Shown one piece after another: positions 9,740 through 18,876 of a DNA stretch of 64,000 nucleotides (position 1 is the stretch's first letter; each line of letters begins with the position of its first letter). The notes beneath the pieces were generated by a model. It made no database searches. It saw only the letters and a list, made by a program, of their open reading frames with translations, and was not told where the DNA came from. The DNA is from Bradyrhizobium sp. NP1 (GTDB lineage: Bacteria; Pseudomonadota; Alphaproteobacteria; Rhizobiales; Xanthobacteraceae). The position numbers and the translations under genes were made by a program. Location: the NCBI RefSeq assembly GCF_030378205.1, contig NZ_CP127385.1, forward strand, positions 3,574,001 through 3,638,000, written 5' to 3'.

Positions 9740-10639
9740 ATGCAAGTCGGGCGTTTGAAAATTGCGGTCGGAATTGCAACGATCGGGCGGCGCGACATTC
9801 TCAGTCAAGCCGTCAAGGTGATTGCCGAACAAGCGCGGCTGCCGGATCGTCTCGTGATCAGTGTCGTGAACGAGAAGGACGTCGACACCGAATACCTGAA
9901 ACAGTTTCCGGTCGCGGCCTCCGTTGTGCAAAGCGCGATCGGCTCGGCGGCGCAACGCAATCGCATCATCACGGAGCTCTTCGACGCCGACGTCGTGGTG
10001 TTTTTTGACGACGACTTTTTTCCCTGCAACGACTACCTGGTCCAGATTGAAAGAATCTTTCTTGCCCACGACGACGTGATGGCGACGACGGGAAGGCCGA
10101 TCGAGGACGGCATCAACGGACCCGGGCTCGGCGTCGAACACGCGCGCTCGGTCATTGCGCAAGCCGCGCAAGCCGCATCGAGCGAGCTTGAGGTCACCAG
10201 GACCGTGGGGACATATGGCTGCAACATGGCGTTCCGATTGGCTCCGATCCGCGAGCACGCGATCCTCTTCGACGAGAATCTTCCGCTCTATGCGTGGCAG
10301 GAGGATATCGACTTCTCGGCCCAGGTCGCCCGCTACGGCCGGGTGATCGAGTCGAGCCTGCTGAAGGGTGTTCATCTCGGCAACAAGGGAGCCCGCTCTT
10401 CCGGCGTCAGGTTTGGCTACTCGCAGATTGCCAATCCTGTGTACCTCGCGCGGAAGGGAACGATGGGCTGGTCCTATGCCCTGTCACTGATGTGTCGCAA
10501 TCTGGCAGCCAATCTGCTGCGCAGCGCCAATCCCGAACCGTGGGTCGATCGGCGCGGACGGTTGAAGGGCAATGCGCTGGCGCTGCTGGATGTGGCCACG
10601 GGCCGCGTCCGGCCTGGTCGCATTCTGCAGCTCGGATAG
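9740..10639 (+). CDS. glycosyltransferase family 2
   Basis: A 299-residue GT-A inverting transferase. It shows KIAVGIATIGRRDILSQAV at the N-terminus, the donor/metal motif VVFFDDDFFP, and the catalytic-base region WQEDIDFSAQV. The start at 9740 puts a purine-rich GGGCAGGG almost against the ATG; a TTG at 9755 is an alternative. A 194-bp AT-rich gap precedes it, which could hold a promoter. It is likely to act on the cytoplasmic face of the membrane in repeat-unit assembly. Confidence 0.85.
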   Translation: MQVGRLKIAVGIATIGRRDILSQAVKVIAEQARLPDRLVISVVNEKDVDTEYLKQFPVAASVVQSAIGSAAQRNRIITELFDADVVVFFDDDFFPCNDYLVQIERIFLAHDDVMATTGRPIEDGINGPGLGVEHARSVIAQAAQAASSELEVTRTVGTYGCNMAFRLAPIREHAILFDENLPLYAWQEDIDFSAQVARYGRVIESSLLKGVHLGNKGARSSGVRFGYSQIANPVYLARKGTMGWSYALSLMCRNLAANLLRSANPEPWVDRRGRLKGNALALLDVATGRVRPGRILQLG

Positions 10640-10840
10640 TTCGCAGGCGGGCCGGCATGAATGGCTGCACGAGTATGGAGTAGGGACTGGACACGGGCGC
10701 TGTTAACGCAATCAGGGGTCTCATCGGCATGCCCGCGACGGTTTGACATGCCTCAATGCGTTAACGCGCGCCTTGGTTCGTTTGGCAATTGAGTTGGCAC
10801 GGATAAGCCGTCGAGACGGCGCCAGCCTGGATCGAGCAAT

Positions 10841-12472
10841 ATGATTGAAGACCTGAAAGAATTTGAGAACGGAAAGACGCTGCCGGTCGATATCTGTGTT
10901 GTGGGCGCCGGACCCGCCGGCATCACGATCGCGAACGAATTTATTGGCAGTGGCCTGCGCGTTTGCGTGGTCGAATCCGGCGGTTTGGCGGATGAGCCGG
11001 ACACGCAGGCCCTCTATCAGGGCGAAAATGTTGGCCATCCCGTAACCATGGACGAGGGGCGCTACCGGTTGTTCGGCGGGGCCGCCACCAGATGGGGCGG
11101 GCGATGCGCGATGCTCGACCCGATCGACTTCGAGGCCCGCGACTGGGTGAGGAAATCGGGGTGGCCGATCGATCTGGAAACGCTTCGTCCCTATTACGAG
11201 CGCTCCAAGCGGGTGAACAATTTCGCGGAGCCATGGATCCCCGACGATCGCGTGCCGGCAACGCTCGGAATCGAGGTTCCAGACTTCGGCTCGCCGAACG
11301 TGAATCCGTTCACATGGCGCGTTGCTCCGGCCGACTCCGAGGGCGCCGCCTTGCAGGAACTGGGGCGTCCGCGCCCACGCTTTGACTGGGGACGCGCCTA
11401 TCGCGGCAAGCTGAGGGCCGATCCCAACACCCACGTCCTCCTGCACGCAAACCTGGTAGCACTCCAGGGAAATGCCGACGGCTCGCTCATTGAATCGATC
11501 GTCGTCCGATCGCTCAACAACGTCAGCATGACCATCACGGCGAGGAAGTTCGTGATTTGCTGCGGCGGGATCGAGAATGTGCGGCTGCTGCTCAACGCCC
11601 CGAGCAATGTGCTTCACAAGCTCAACGAATTCTGCAATCTCGGCCGCTATCTGGCGCAGCATCCGCGCGGCTGCATTGCAACGCTGGATACGACGCCGGA
11701 GACGGCGGTGCATCTGCAAAACCTCTTTACCGATTTCCTGCGGCCGCGCGGGGTTCAATATGAAATCGGCTTTGCGCTGTCCGAGCACGCGCAGCGAAAC
11801 CTGCGCCTGGTCAACGCGAGTGCAGCGTTCTACTACGCCGCGCGCCCGGACTCCGCCTGGCGGGCGGCCGCGCGCCTCCAGCAGGCGATCAGGGCGGCAA
11901 AGCCCTATCACGGCATCGCCGGTGACGTTGCGCGGCTGGCCGGCGGCGCTGGCTCGGTCAGCGCCAATGTCCTGCGGCGAATTCGCGGGGTGCCCATGAT
12001 GCTCCCCGATCCGTTGGTGTCGATCATCATCGACCTGGAGCAGGAACCCAATCCCGACAGTCGCATCACGCTCTCGTCCCAGAAGGACGTGCTCGGCATG
12101 AACCAGGCCAGGGTCGATTGGCGAATAAGCGAGATCGAGCGCCAAACCGCGCGTCACTTCGCTGGCTTCATCGCCGACACATTGGAGCGCCTCGGGCTCG
12201 GCAAGCCCGAACAGTCCGAATGGCTCACCAGCAACGCGCCGGTTCAGGGCAGTGACCTCTGGGGTACCTTCCATTTCATCGGGGCGACGCGGATGTCGAA
12301 GGACCCCCGCGACGGCGTCGTCAACGAGAACTGCCGCACCCACGGCGTGCAAAATCTCTATGTTGCCGGCTGCTCGATCTTTCCGACCGGTGGGCACGCC
12401 AATCCGACGCTGACCATCGTTGCGCTCGCGATCCGCCTGGCCGATCATCTGCGTGCAGAATTTGCTCGCTAA
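10841..12472 (+). CDS. GMC-type FAD-dependent oxidoreductase (copy 1)
   Basis: A 543-residue flavoprotein. The FAD-binding motif is ICVVGAGPAGITIANEF, ending in the acidic VVESGG. The GMC block GGAATRWGGRC follows, then FVICCGGIENVRLLL. The C-terminal signature is NLYVAGCSIFPTGGHANPTL, which carries the catalytic His and Asn. The family oxidises alcohol groups of sugars, polyols and similar compounds. It is the first of four intact GMC genes in this locus, so oxidation of a sugar residue or precursor is a reasonable inference. No signal peptide is seen. Confidence 0.88.
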   Translation: MIEDLKEFENGKTLPVDICVVGAGPAGITIANEFIGSGLRVCVVESGGLADEPDTQALYQGENVGHPVTMDEGRYRLFGGAATRWGGRCAMLDPIDFEARDWVRKSGWPIDLETLRPYYERSKRVNNFAEPWIPDDRVPATLGIEVPDFGSPNVNPFTWRVAPADSEGAALQELGRPRPRFDWGRAYRGKLRADPNTHVLLHANLVALQGNADGSLIESIVVRSLNNVSMTITARKFVICCGGIENVRLLLNAPSNVLHKLNEFCNLGRYLAQHPRGCIATLDTTPETAVHLQNLFTDFLRPRGVQYEIGFALSEHAQRNLRLVNASAAFYYAARPDSAWRAAARLQQAIRAAKPYHGIAGDVARLAGGAGSVSANVLRRIRGVPMMLPDPLVSIIIDLEQEPNPDSRITLSSQKDVLGMNQARVDWRISEIERQTARHFAGFIADTLERLGLGKPEQSEWLTSNAPVQGSDLWGTFHFIGATRMSKDPRDGVVNENCRTHGVQNLYVAGCSIFPTGGHANPTLTIVALAIRLADHLRAEFAR

Positions 12473-12736
12473 GGCTGTGCCGTGGCAATGATCGACCCGG
12501 CGACTGCGGGCCTGTCAGGGGGAGCCGGTCGTTGGAGAATTATGCCTAACGGGGCGAGGGGTTTTCCGGCGCAATAGACCAGCAATTTAAGCTGGTAACG
12601 AAATCCCGGCCGGCCGGATCACGAAGTTGATTTAACCACGTCATAATTTGCATCAGCTTTTCGGCACTCCATGTATTAGAAACAGTGGATTAATCCGATC
12701 CGTGCGCGTTCCACAGGCCGACCGACCAAGAAGTCC

Positions 12737-13831
12737 ATGACTCGCGTTCTGTTCAATATGCCCAGCCAGTATGCCGGCCGCCCGTCGGGCGTCGCGCGCA
12801 TGGCGTTGGAACTGCTGAGCAGCCTCATCGGAAAGAACGACTACCAGTACGTGCTCCGCTCGCCGTGGTCGCATGAGCATCTGCCCGCCTGCCTGAAAGC
12901 GAAGCCGCTCGACGTCGTGACGGTGCCGCGATTTTCCAGCGCCAAACTGGCCGTTCTGCAGCAGTCGCTGGCATTCCCTGCGTTCTGCCGGCAACAGGAG
13001 ATCGACCTTGTCGTAAACCTCGATCCGTTTGGCTCGGCCACGGGGGCGAGGGCGCGCATGCTGATCGTCCACGACATCTATTTTCGCATGATTGGAAAGA
13101 AGGTCGGCTGGCGGGAAAGGCTGACAAACGATTCCATTCTCAGGCTGATGCTTTACGGCAATCAGGAGATCGTGACGGTGTCGGAGGCCACGAAGCGCGA
13201 TCTCGAACTGTGGTACCCGCAGTCGAAAGGCCGCGTCACGGCGATCCATTCCGCCACCTCGATCAAGCCGGTCGATGCATCCCGGGAGATTCCTGGCCGT
13301 TACGTGCTTGCCGTCGGCAACGCCACGGAGAACAAGAATTTCGGCGTCCTCGCGGAAGCCATGGCTTCCATCCATTCTTCCTTTCCGGACGTTACCCTGG
13401 TGCACGTCGGTGAAGACCACAACGAGACGATCGCCGGGACGCTGCGCCGGCTTGGTTGCGAGCTGCCTCTCGTTCGTCTCGCCTCGATCGACGACCGCCG
13501 GCTGGCGGGCCTGTACCGCTACGCAAGCTGCCTCTGCGTGCCCTCGCTTTACGAGGGCTTCTGCCTGCCGATCCTGGAGGCGCAGGTGTGCGGTTGTCCG
13601 GTCATTTGTTCCAATCGCTCGGCAACGCCCGAGATCGCAGGAGAGGGGGCCATCCTGTTCGATCCGGCAAACGCGCGCGAGCTAGCCGATCGCCTGAAGA
13701 CGCTGCTGGCCGACCCCGACTTGTCCGGAGCGCTGGTCCGCCGCGGCTATGAGAATGCGGCGGGATTCTCGTGGGACGGCGCTGCACATCAGTATCTCGG
13801 CGTCTTCGAGCGCTTGCTCGCGAAGCACTAA
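12737..13831 (+). CDS. glycosyltransferase family 4
   Basis: A 364-residue GT-B retaining transferase. The N-terminus (MTRVLFNMPSQYAGRPSGVARMALEL) has the acceptor glycine loop. The donor domain has YVLAVGNATENKN, then the E-x7-E motif in PSLYEGFCLPILEAQVCGCPVI, then SATPEIAGEGAILFDP. The sequence closely follows mannosyltransferases of the WbaZ/MtfB type, but the donor is not certain. A 264-bp gap separates it from the GMC gene upstream; that gap holds a GC palindrome (CCGGCCGGCCGG) and nothing else recognised. Confidence 0.9.
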   Translation: MTRVLFNMPSQYAGRPSGVARMALELLSSLIGKNDYQYVLRSPWSHEHLPACLKAKPLDVVTVPRFSSAKLAVLQQSLAFPAFCRQQEIDLVVNLDPFGSATGARARMLIVHDIYFRMIGKKVGWRERLTNDSILRLMLYGNQEIVTVSEATKRDLELWYPQSKGRVTAIHSATSIKPVDASREIPGRYVLAVGNATENKNFGVLAEAMASIHSSFPDVTLVHVGEDHNETIAGTLRRLGCELPLVRLASIDDRRLAGLYRYASCLCVPSLYEGFCLPILEAQVCGCPVICSNRSATPEIAGEGAILFDPANARELADRLKTLLADPDLSGALVRRGYENAAGFSWDGAAHQYLGVFERLLAKH

Positions 13832-14016
13832 CGGAACGCAAGCTTTCTAATGCCTCTCGATGCAGCGACCGACGCTCGGGCAGAAAACCTGCTGCCAGGG
13901 CTTGCAACGGGACGGCATGTTGCGGAAATTGGCGCCCGATTTCGGGCACTCACGATCCACCGAAGGTGTTCGCCGGCAAACGCCATCGGGTCTTTAGGCA
14001 CAATAGAGGCACAAGC

Positions 14017-15483
14017 TTGACGTCGGAAACCGAGAAGAAGCCGGGAATTTCTCCTGAAGATCGGCGCATGGCCTTCGGCGCGATCGCGGGAGGAGTCGTC
14101 AATATCATAAAGACGGTGCTCCAGCTGTTGTTGCTGCCGGTCATGGCGCGACTGCTGGGACCGAGCGAATTCGGCCTTTATGCGCTGGCGCTTCCGACCA
14201 TCAGCCTTGTCACGCTGTTGGCCGATGGCGGCCTGGGAAACACGCTGGTCCGCGAGCAGGAGTCCTCCTCGCTGGTCTGGTCGAGCGCCTTTTGGGCCCT
14301 TCAGATCATGGGGATCACGCTCGCCGTTGCTGCCGCGGTCTTTGGCGTGTTTCTCGGTTATGTCGCGCAACAGCCGCGGTTGCCCGGATTGATCGCGCTG
14401 CTGTCGCTCAGCCTCGTATTCCTGACGTTATCCGTGGCGCCGCTGGCGCGGCTCACGCGCCGCAAGAACATAGGGGTGGGAGCCAGCGCCGACCTGGTTT
14501 CCAACATCGTTGGCGCGACGCTCGCCGTGACGCTGGCGGTCTACGGCGCCGGCGCGTGGAGTCTCGCCGGCCAATATGTCGTCACTTTTGGGGTCCGCGC
14601 GATCATTCTGAATCTGGCGGTGATGGAGTTTCCCCGCTTCGAGTTCAGCTTCAGTGCATTGCGGCCGCATCTGGTTTCCGGCGGCATCATGGTTGCGAGC
14701 CGGATTTCCGAATATGCCGGGCGCGCCGTGGAAAATCTCATGCTGGACAAATTGTTCGGCACGGCGCTGCTCGGCAGCTTCACTTTTGCCAATCAGGTTT
14801 CCAAATTCGCCAGTGAATCCGTTGCCAACATGTCCTGGGGCGCGCTGTACGTTCAGGCCCTGACCGAGTCCAAGGACAGGATCGTCATATTGCATCGTCA
14901 ACTGTGTCGGCTGCTTGGGTTGGCGATGCTTCCTGCCACTTTCATCGGAGCCGCTGCGGCGCCAGAACTGGTCAGCTTGCTGCTGGGACCGAAATGGGCT
15001 GACCTGCCGTTCCTGTTGCGCATCTTTCTGCCGCTCTACGCCATCAGCGCCATATGTTCGCAGACTGCGCCCGTTCTTTTGGCCTATGGCAGATTCGAAA
15101 TTCAGTTCTGGTGCATTGTCGGCCTGACCGTCGGCCGGCTTTTGGCTGTTGCGGGCGGCATCTGGTACGGATTTACAGGAGTCGCATACGGGATGATCGC
15201 GGTTCTCCTGACCTACTCGGTCGCGATGCTCACGATTTCGGGCGAGGCGACCGGATGTCGGCCGTTGCCGATGCTTGCGGGCCTGGTACGTCCCGCACTT
15301 TCGAGCGTGATCGCGGCGGCGGCCTACCTCTTCACCAGCAGTTTCTTTCCGCTGGGAGCGGCCGGCACATTGCTCGGCCTATGCGCCGCGCTCGCCACCT
15401 ATGCGCTTTGCATGGTGTTGCTCGACTGGAAGAACCTGCGCGAGGATTGGACTTCGGTCCGCCGAATATTGGTGAAGCACTGA
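14017..15483 (+). CDS. Wzx-like polysaccharide flippase (MOP/PST family)
   Basis: A membrane protein of about 488 residues with twelve to fourteen hydrophobic helices, typical of lipid-linked oligosaccharide flippases. The PST-family opening GGVVNIIKTVLQLLLLPVMARLLGPSEFGLYAL is present (shown here only in part of its pattern: ARLLGPSEFGLYAL). The frame is open back to 13771, which would overlap the previous gene by 60 bp and give an Arg-rich extension unlike the family. I chose TTG at 14017 because GAGG lies 7 nt upstream. ATG at 14068 is an alternative. It should flip undecaprenyl-linked repeat units for the Wzy-like protein at 8070. Confidence 0.85.
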   Translation: MTSETEKKPGISPEDRRMAFGAIAGGVVNIIKTVLQLLLLPVMARLLGPSEFGLYALALPTISLVTLLADGGLGNTLVREQESSSLVWSSAFWALQIMGITLAVAAAVFGVFLGYVAQQPRLPGLIALLSLSLVFLTLSVAPLARLTRRKNIGVGASADLVSNIVGATLAVTLAVYGAGAWSLAGQYVVTFGVRAIILNLAVMEFPRFEFSFSALRPHLVSGGIMVASRISEYAGRAVENLMLDKLFGTALLGSFTFANQVSKFASESVANMSWGALYVQALTESKDRIVILHRQLCRLLGLAMLPATFIGAAAAPELVSLLLGPKWADLPFLLRIFLPLYAISAICSQTAPVLLAYGRFEIQFWCIVGLTVGRLLAVAGGIWYGFTGVAYGMIAVLLTYSVAMLTISGEATGCRPLPMLAGLVRPALSSVIAAAAYLFTSSFFPLGAAGTLLGLCAALATYALCMVLLDWKNLREDWTSVRRILVKH

Positions 15484-15502
15484 TCGGCACTTGCAATGGG
15501 CG

Positions 15503-16588
15503 CTAGATCGCGCGCGGTCCGGCTTCGTTCTGATCCGGTCGCGGGCGCAAAAGACGCAGCAGATGCGAGGTCAGCGGCCGCTCCACGACGAGATGGATCG
15601 CAACGCCAACTCCAACGCAGATCAATATGACGAGCGGAATTGCGCCGACCTGCGAATGGTGGCCAAGCGCGGTGTCTTTCAGCAGTTTGGCGTAGAGGAT
15701 CATGACGAAGAAGTGCCCGAGATAGATCGCGTAGGATGCATCGCCCGCCAAATTCGCAAGGCGGGCATTGAGCGTTTTCGGCGGCTTGATGGAGAGGAAC
15801 GCGCTGAGCAGCAGCGTGGCAGGCAGGCCCCAGGCTGCCACCCGCGGCAGCCCGGCCAGACCTGACGCGTCCGGGCTCGGCACCAATGGCGGAGCGATTG
15901 CGAGAATGGCAAAGGCCAGGACGCTCCAGGACGCGGAAATCGGCATGCGCTCGCCGTGCTCCAGGAAATATCTCGCAACCAGCATGCCGAAGCAGAATTC
16001 CACGGCGATCGGTTTTCCGAGAAAGTCGCTGATCTCTCCGGCAGGAAGAGCCGGCGCCAGGGCAAGAAGAGCGACGATGATCGTCGTGCAGATCGCGATC
16101 GAGGCGTCGCGGGAGCGAAACACAAGCGTTGCGCTGAATATCAGGCCGAAGAAGACAAGATAGCTCAGGATCCACGAGATCCCCATCAGCGTATCGGAAC
16201 TCGGGATCAGGAGCAGCGACTTGGCAACCGCGCCGGCACTCAGGTCCCTGGATTTGAGAAACCCGGCCGACCAGATTCCGAGAAAAGCCAGGCAGCACAC
16301 CCAGTACAGGGGGTACAGACGTGCCAGCCTCCTGAGCAGAAACGCCGCAGGGCTTGCGACCGGTCGTCCGGGCCGGAAGCCCGCATAGAGCATCAGAAAT
16401 CCGGTGGCCACGAAAAGCAGATCCACGCCCGCCTCGCCAATTCGTACAAGCCAGTCCGACGCCTGCGGGGCGGCGGAGGCCATACGGGACGTTTCGAGCG
16501 TGTGGTGCACGATCAGGAAGAGCACCGCGATCGCGCGAAGCAGGGTTACGCCAAAAAAACGCTCGTCGCGCCGGATGCAATCAATCAT
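15503..16588 (-). CDS. acyltransferase family 3 (OafA/ExoZ-like) membrane protein
   Basis: A 361-residue protein with about ten hydrophobic segments. The family opening is LRAIAVLFLIVHHTLETSR, with the His pair that is essential in this family, followed by EAGVDLLFVATGFLMLY and RRLARLYPLYWV. The last part (ASYAIYLGHFFVMIL, then VERPL) is also characteristic. These enzymes O-acetylate or O-succinylate polysaccharide residues across the membrane. The gene converges with the flippase, ending 20 bp from it. It is therefore a candidate decoration enzyme for this polymer. Confidence 0.9.
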   Translation of the reverse strand: MIDCIRRDERFFGVTLLRAIAVLFLIVHHTLETSRMASAAPQASDWLVRIGEAGVDLLFVATGFLMLYAGFRPGRPVASPAAFLLRRLARLYPLYWVCCLAFLGIWSAGFLKSRDLSAGAVAKSLLLIPSSDTLMGISWILSYLVFFGLIFSATLVFRSRDASIAICTTIIVALLALAPALPAGEISDFLGKPIAVEFCFGMLVARYFLEHGERMPISASWSVLAFAILAIAPPLVPSPDASGLAGLPRVAAWGLPATLLLSAFLSIKPPKTLNARLANLAGDASYAIYLGHFFVMILYAKLLKDTALGHHSQVGAIPLVILICVGVGVAIHLVVERPLTSHLLRLLRPRPDQNEAGPRAI

Positions 16589-16635
16589 GGATATGAACTA
16601 CGGGTTGTTTGCGAAGTTAACGAATTCAGGCAAGG

Positions 16636-17370
16636 TCAGGGTCCGCCCAGGTCGCGGATCCTGATCCTGCGAAAGCTGACGACGTCGCCGTGGTCCTGAA
16701 GCACGATGTGCCCGCGCCCGAACGAGGCAAAATGGGCGGAACCGGCAAATTTGCTCCTGGCGATCAGCGCCTTTCCCTCCGGGCTTGCCAGGTCGACATC
16801 GACGATCTTTTTTCCATTGAGCCAGTGCTCGATTTTCCAGCCGCGAATGACGATCCTGGTCCTGTTCCAGCGCCCCAATGGCCTGGTGGTGTCCCGAGCG
16901 GGGGCGACGAGGTCGTAAAGGGATCCTGCCCGATGATTGGGCTGCAGACGGTCGGCGGCGTCTAGATTATCGAGTATCTGGAACTCGGGTCCCGTTTCAT
17001 AAGCCTCGCCATTGTCCAGGTTGACCCGATACAGAATTCCGCTGTTGCCGCCCTTGCTGATTTTCCACTCCAGGTTGAGCTCGAAGTCCGCGAACTGGTC
17101 GACGGTGACGAGGTCGCCGCCATTCCGCGCCCGGGTGAGGACCCCGTGGCTGGCAAGCCATCCATCGCCGGGCGTTTCGCTTTTGAGCGCCCGCCAGCCC
17201 GCCAGATCACGTCCGTTGAACAGTGGTTTCCAGCCGTCCAAATTCGAGCCCGGGCCTGACGCGTGCAGGCCCGCTATTTCGAGCGCGGCCGCGATGATGC
17301 ACACGGTTGCGGCGGCAAGCGCGCAGCGCTTCACGAAAGGCCGCAAAGGCTCGCTCCCAATCCGCCGCAC
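16636..17370 (-). CDS. secreted DUF1080 (3-keto-disaccharide hydrolase-like) protein
   Basis: A 244-residue protein with an N-terminal signal sequence (VKRCALAAATVCIIAAALEIAGL). The single jelly-roll domain matches DUF1080: WKPLFNGRDLAGWRA at the start, then FELNLEWKISKGGNSGILYRV and FQILDN, and the WNRTRIVIRGWKIEHWLNG stretch near the end. Members include 3-keto-glycoside hydrolases and carbohydrate-binding lectin-like domains. The start is GTG at 17370; a GTG 12 codons later is possible. It is 47 bp upstream of the acyltransferase gene on the same strand. Processing of an oxidised (keto) glycoside would fit the GMC oxidases nearby, but that is inference. Confidence 0.82.
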   Translation of the reverse strand: MRRIGSEPLRPFVKRCALAAATVCIIAAALEIAGLHASGPGSNLDGWKPLFNGRDLAGWRALKSETPGDGWLASHGVLTRARNGGDLVTVDQFADFELNLEWKISKGGNSGILYRVNLDNGEAYETGPEFQILDNLDAADRLQPNHRAGSLYDLVAPARDTTRPLGRWNRTRIVIRGWKIEHWLNGKKIVDVDLASPEGKALIARSKFAGSAHFASFGRGHIVLQDHGDVVSFRRIRIRDLGGP

Positions 17371-17575
17371 CTGAGGTTTTTTGGCATGCCTTCGTCGATC
17401 ATTTGCAAATCCGTGACGGGTGTCAACGCAACCAGCGTCATCGTTCCGTCAGATATTAACCAATTGCGTCCGGCGAACGCGGTAAACCCGTTCGAGGGCT
17501 CGTTAAAATTAATTCGACAACCTTGATGTCTGCGCAGGCGACCCAGTCTAATATGGGCTAAATCCGGAACCGAGA

Positions 17576-18802
17576 ATGTCCTCGCAGCCAAGCACAGATC
17601 CCGATCTCGAATTTCCAGCGCCGCTTTCGCCGATGGTCGGAAAATATCTGGTGCGGAAAAAATACGTCGCCGCCGGCCTGCGCGCCATCGATCTCGCCTG
17701 CCTTGCCGTGCCCGACAGGCGCCCGCATGCGACTGCGAGTCACGGCGGAGAATTGCGTTCGATCGTCTTTTCCCAGTGCGGTCATCTCGGCGATCTGATC
17801 ATGACGCTGCCGGCGCTGCGTTGGGTTCGTCAGAACCGTCCGGAAACGAAAATCGGGCTCATCGTCGGCTCCTGGGCCAAGCCGATGCTGAAGGGGATCG
17901 CCGAACTCTACGACGCCAGCTACTTCGCCGATCATTTCATGCTGGACAGGTCGAGCCGGCCGCTTGCAGAAAAGATCCGCTCGCATCGGCAAAGCTGGAA
18001 AACCGCTGCGCAGCAGGTTCGGCGGGACGGCTATGATGCCGCGGTCGAGTGCTATCCGTTCCTGCAGAACAGCATTCCCCTGCTTCACGCGACGGGGATT
18101 CCCGTGCGCGCCGGCTTCACCAGCGGCGGTTTTGGGCCGCTGCTGACGCATCGCGCCCGCTGGGTTCACGCCTCGCGGCCCTTCCTCGATTATCCGCGCG
18201 ATCTGTTGCGAATGCTGTTTTCGGATAGCTCGCTCGACCGTCCGCTTCAGGCCTATTATCCCGCGCCGTCGGCGACCGGCAAACGGCCAAGGGAGCCGTA
18301 CGTCGTGCTCCAGGCGGGCGCGGGCAATCCGATCCGCGAATGGGCCGACGAGCGCTGGATCCGGCTGGCCAAGGAGCTTGCGGAGCGAGGCATCTCGATC
18401 GTCATTGCCGGCGCCGGCGCTCGCGAACGCGAGCGGGCCGGCCGCATATCGGCGGCCGTGCCGCCGCACATGGTCCTGAATCTCTGCGACAAGCTGTCGT
18501 GGGACGAGTTCATCGACGTCATAGCCGGAGCGGCTCACGTCGTTTGTCTGGAATCCTCGACCAGCCATATTGCCGCGGCCTTCAGGATTCCGTCGACCGT
18601 CGTCATGCCCGCGACCAACGATCCGAAGCAATTTGGACCCGCCAACGACCAGGCCCGGATTTTGACCTTCAGGACGCCATGCGCGCCGTGCTTCCGAAGC
18701 GGCGGCTGCGCACACATGGCCTGCATTCAGCGCGTGACCGCCAAAGACGCCATCGGATCGGTGCTGGAGGCCTTGCGGCCCGTCCGGGATGCGGTCGGTT
18801 GA
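17576..18802 (+). CDS. glycosyltransferase family 9 (heptosyltransferase-like)
   Basis: A 408-residue GT-B protein. It has SIVFSQCGHLGDLIMTLPALRWV (GT9 acceptor-side loop with the GD pair), the donor-site YVVLQAGAGNPIREWADERW, and VVCLESSTSHIAAAF with the family's conserved Ser/Thr-His. Near the C-terminus is a Cys cluster (CAPCFRSGGCAHMACIQ) also seen in heptosyltransferases. The gene lies 75 bp upstream of hldE, which makes ADP-activated heptose. Transfer of a heptose residue to the surface polysaccharide is therefore the favoured role. Confidence 0.88.
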   Translation: MSSQPSTDPDLEFPAPLSPMVGKYLVRKKYVAAGLRAIDLACLAVPDRRPHATASHGGELRSIVFSQCGHLGDLIMTLPALRWVRQNRPETKIGLIVGSWAKPMLKGIAELYDASYFADHFMLDRSSRPLAEKIRSHRQSWKTAAQQVRRDGYDAAVECYPFLQNSIPLLHATGIPVRAGFTSGGFGPLLTHRARWVHASRPFLDYPRDLLRMLFSDSSLDRPLQAYYPAPSATGKRPREPYVVLQAGAGNPIREWADERWIRLAKELAERGISIVIAGAGARERERAGRISAAVPPHMVLNLCDKLSWDEFIDVIAGAAHVVCLESSTSHIAAAFRIPSTVVMPATNDPKQFGPANDQARILTFRTPCAPCFRSGGCAHMACIQRVTAKDAIGSVLEALRPVRDAVG

Positions 18803-18876
18803 TCCCGGTGTTTTTCGATTTCGTAGTCGATGATTTTATCCGCGTTGCGCGGTGTTGATGAATAGGGGAGTCGGCA

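Noticed and set aside
10721..12448. Open frame of 575 codons on the minus strand
   Set aside because: Antisense to GMC copy 1; no recognisable domain.
13771..14016. Upstream extension of the flippase frame
   Set aside because: Arg/Cys-rich sequence overlapping the previous gene; a ribosome site precedes TTG 14017.
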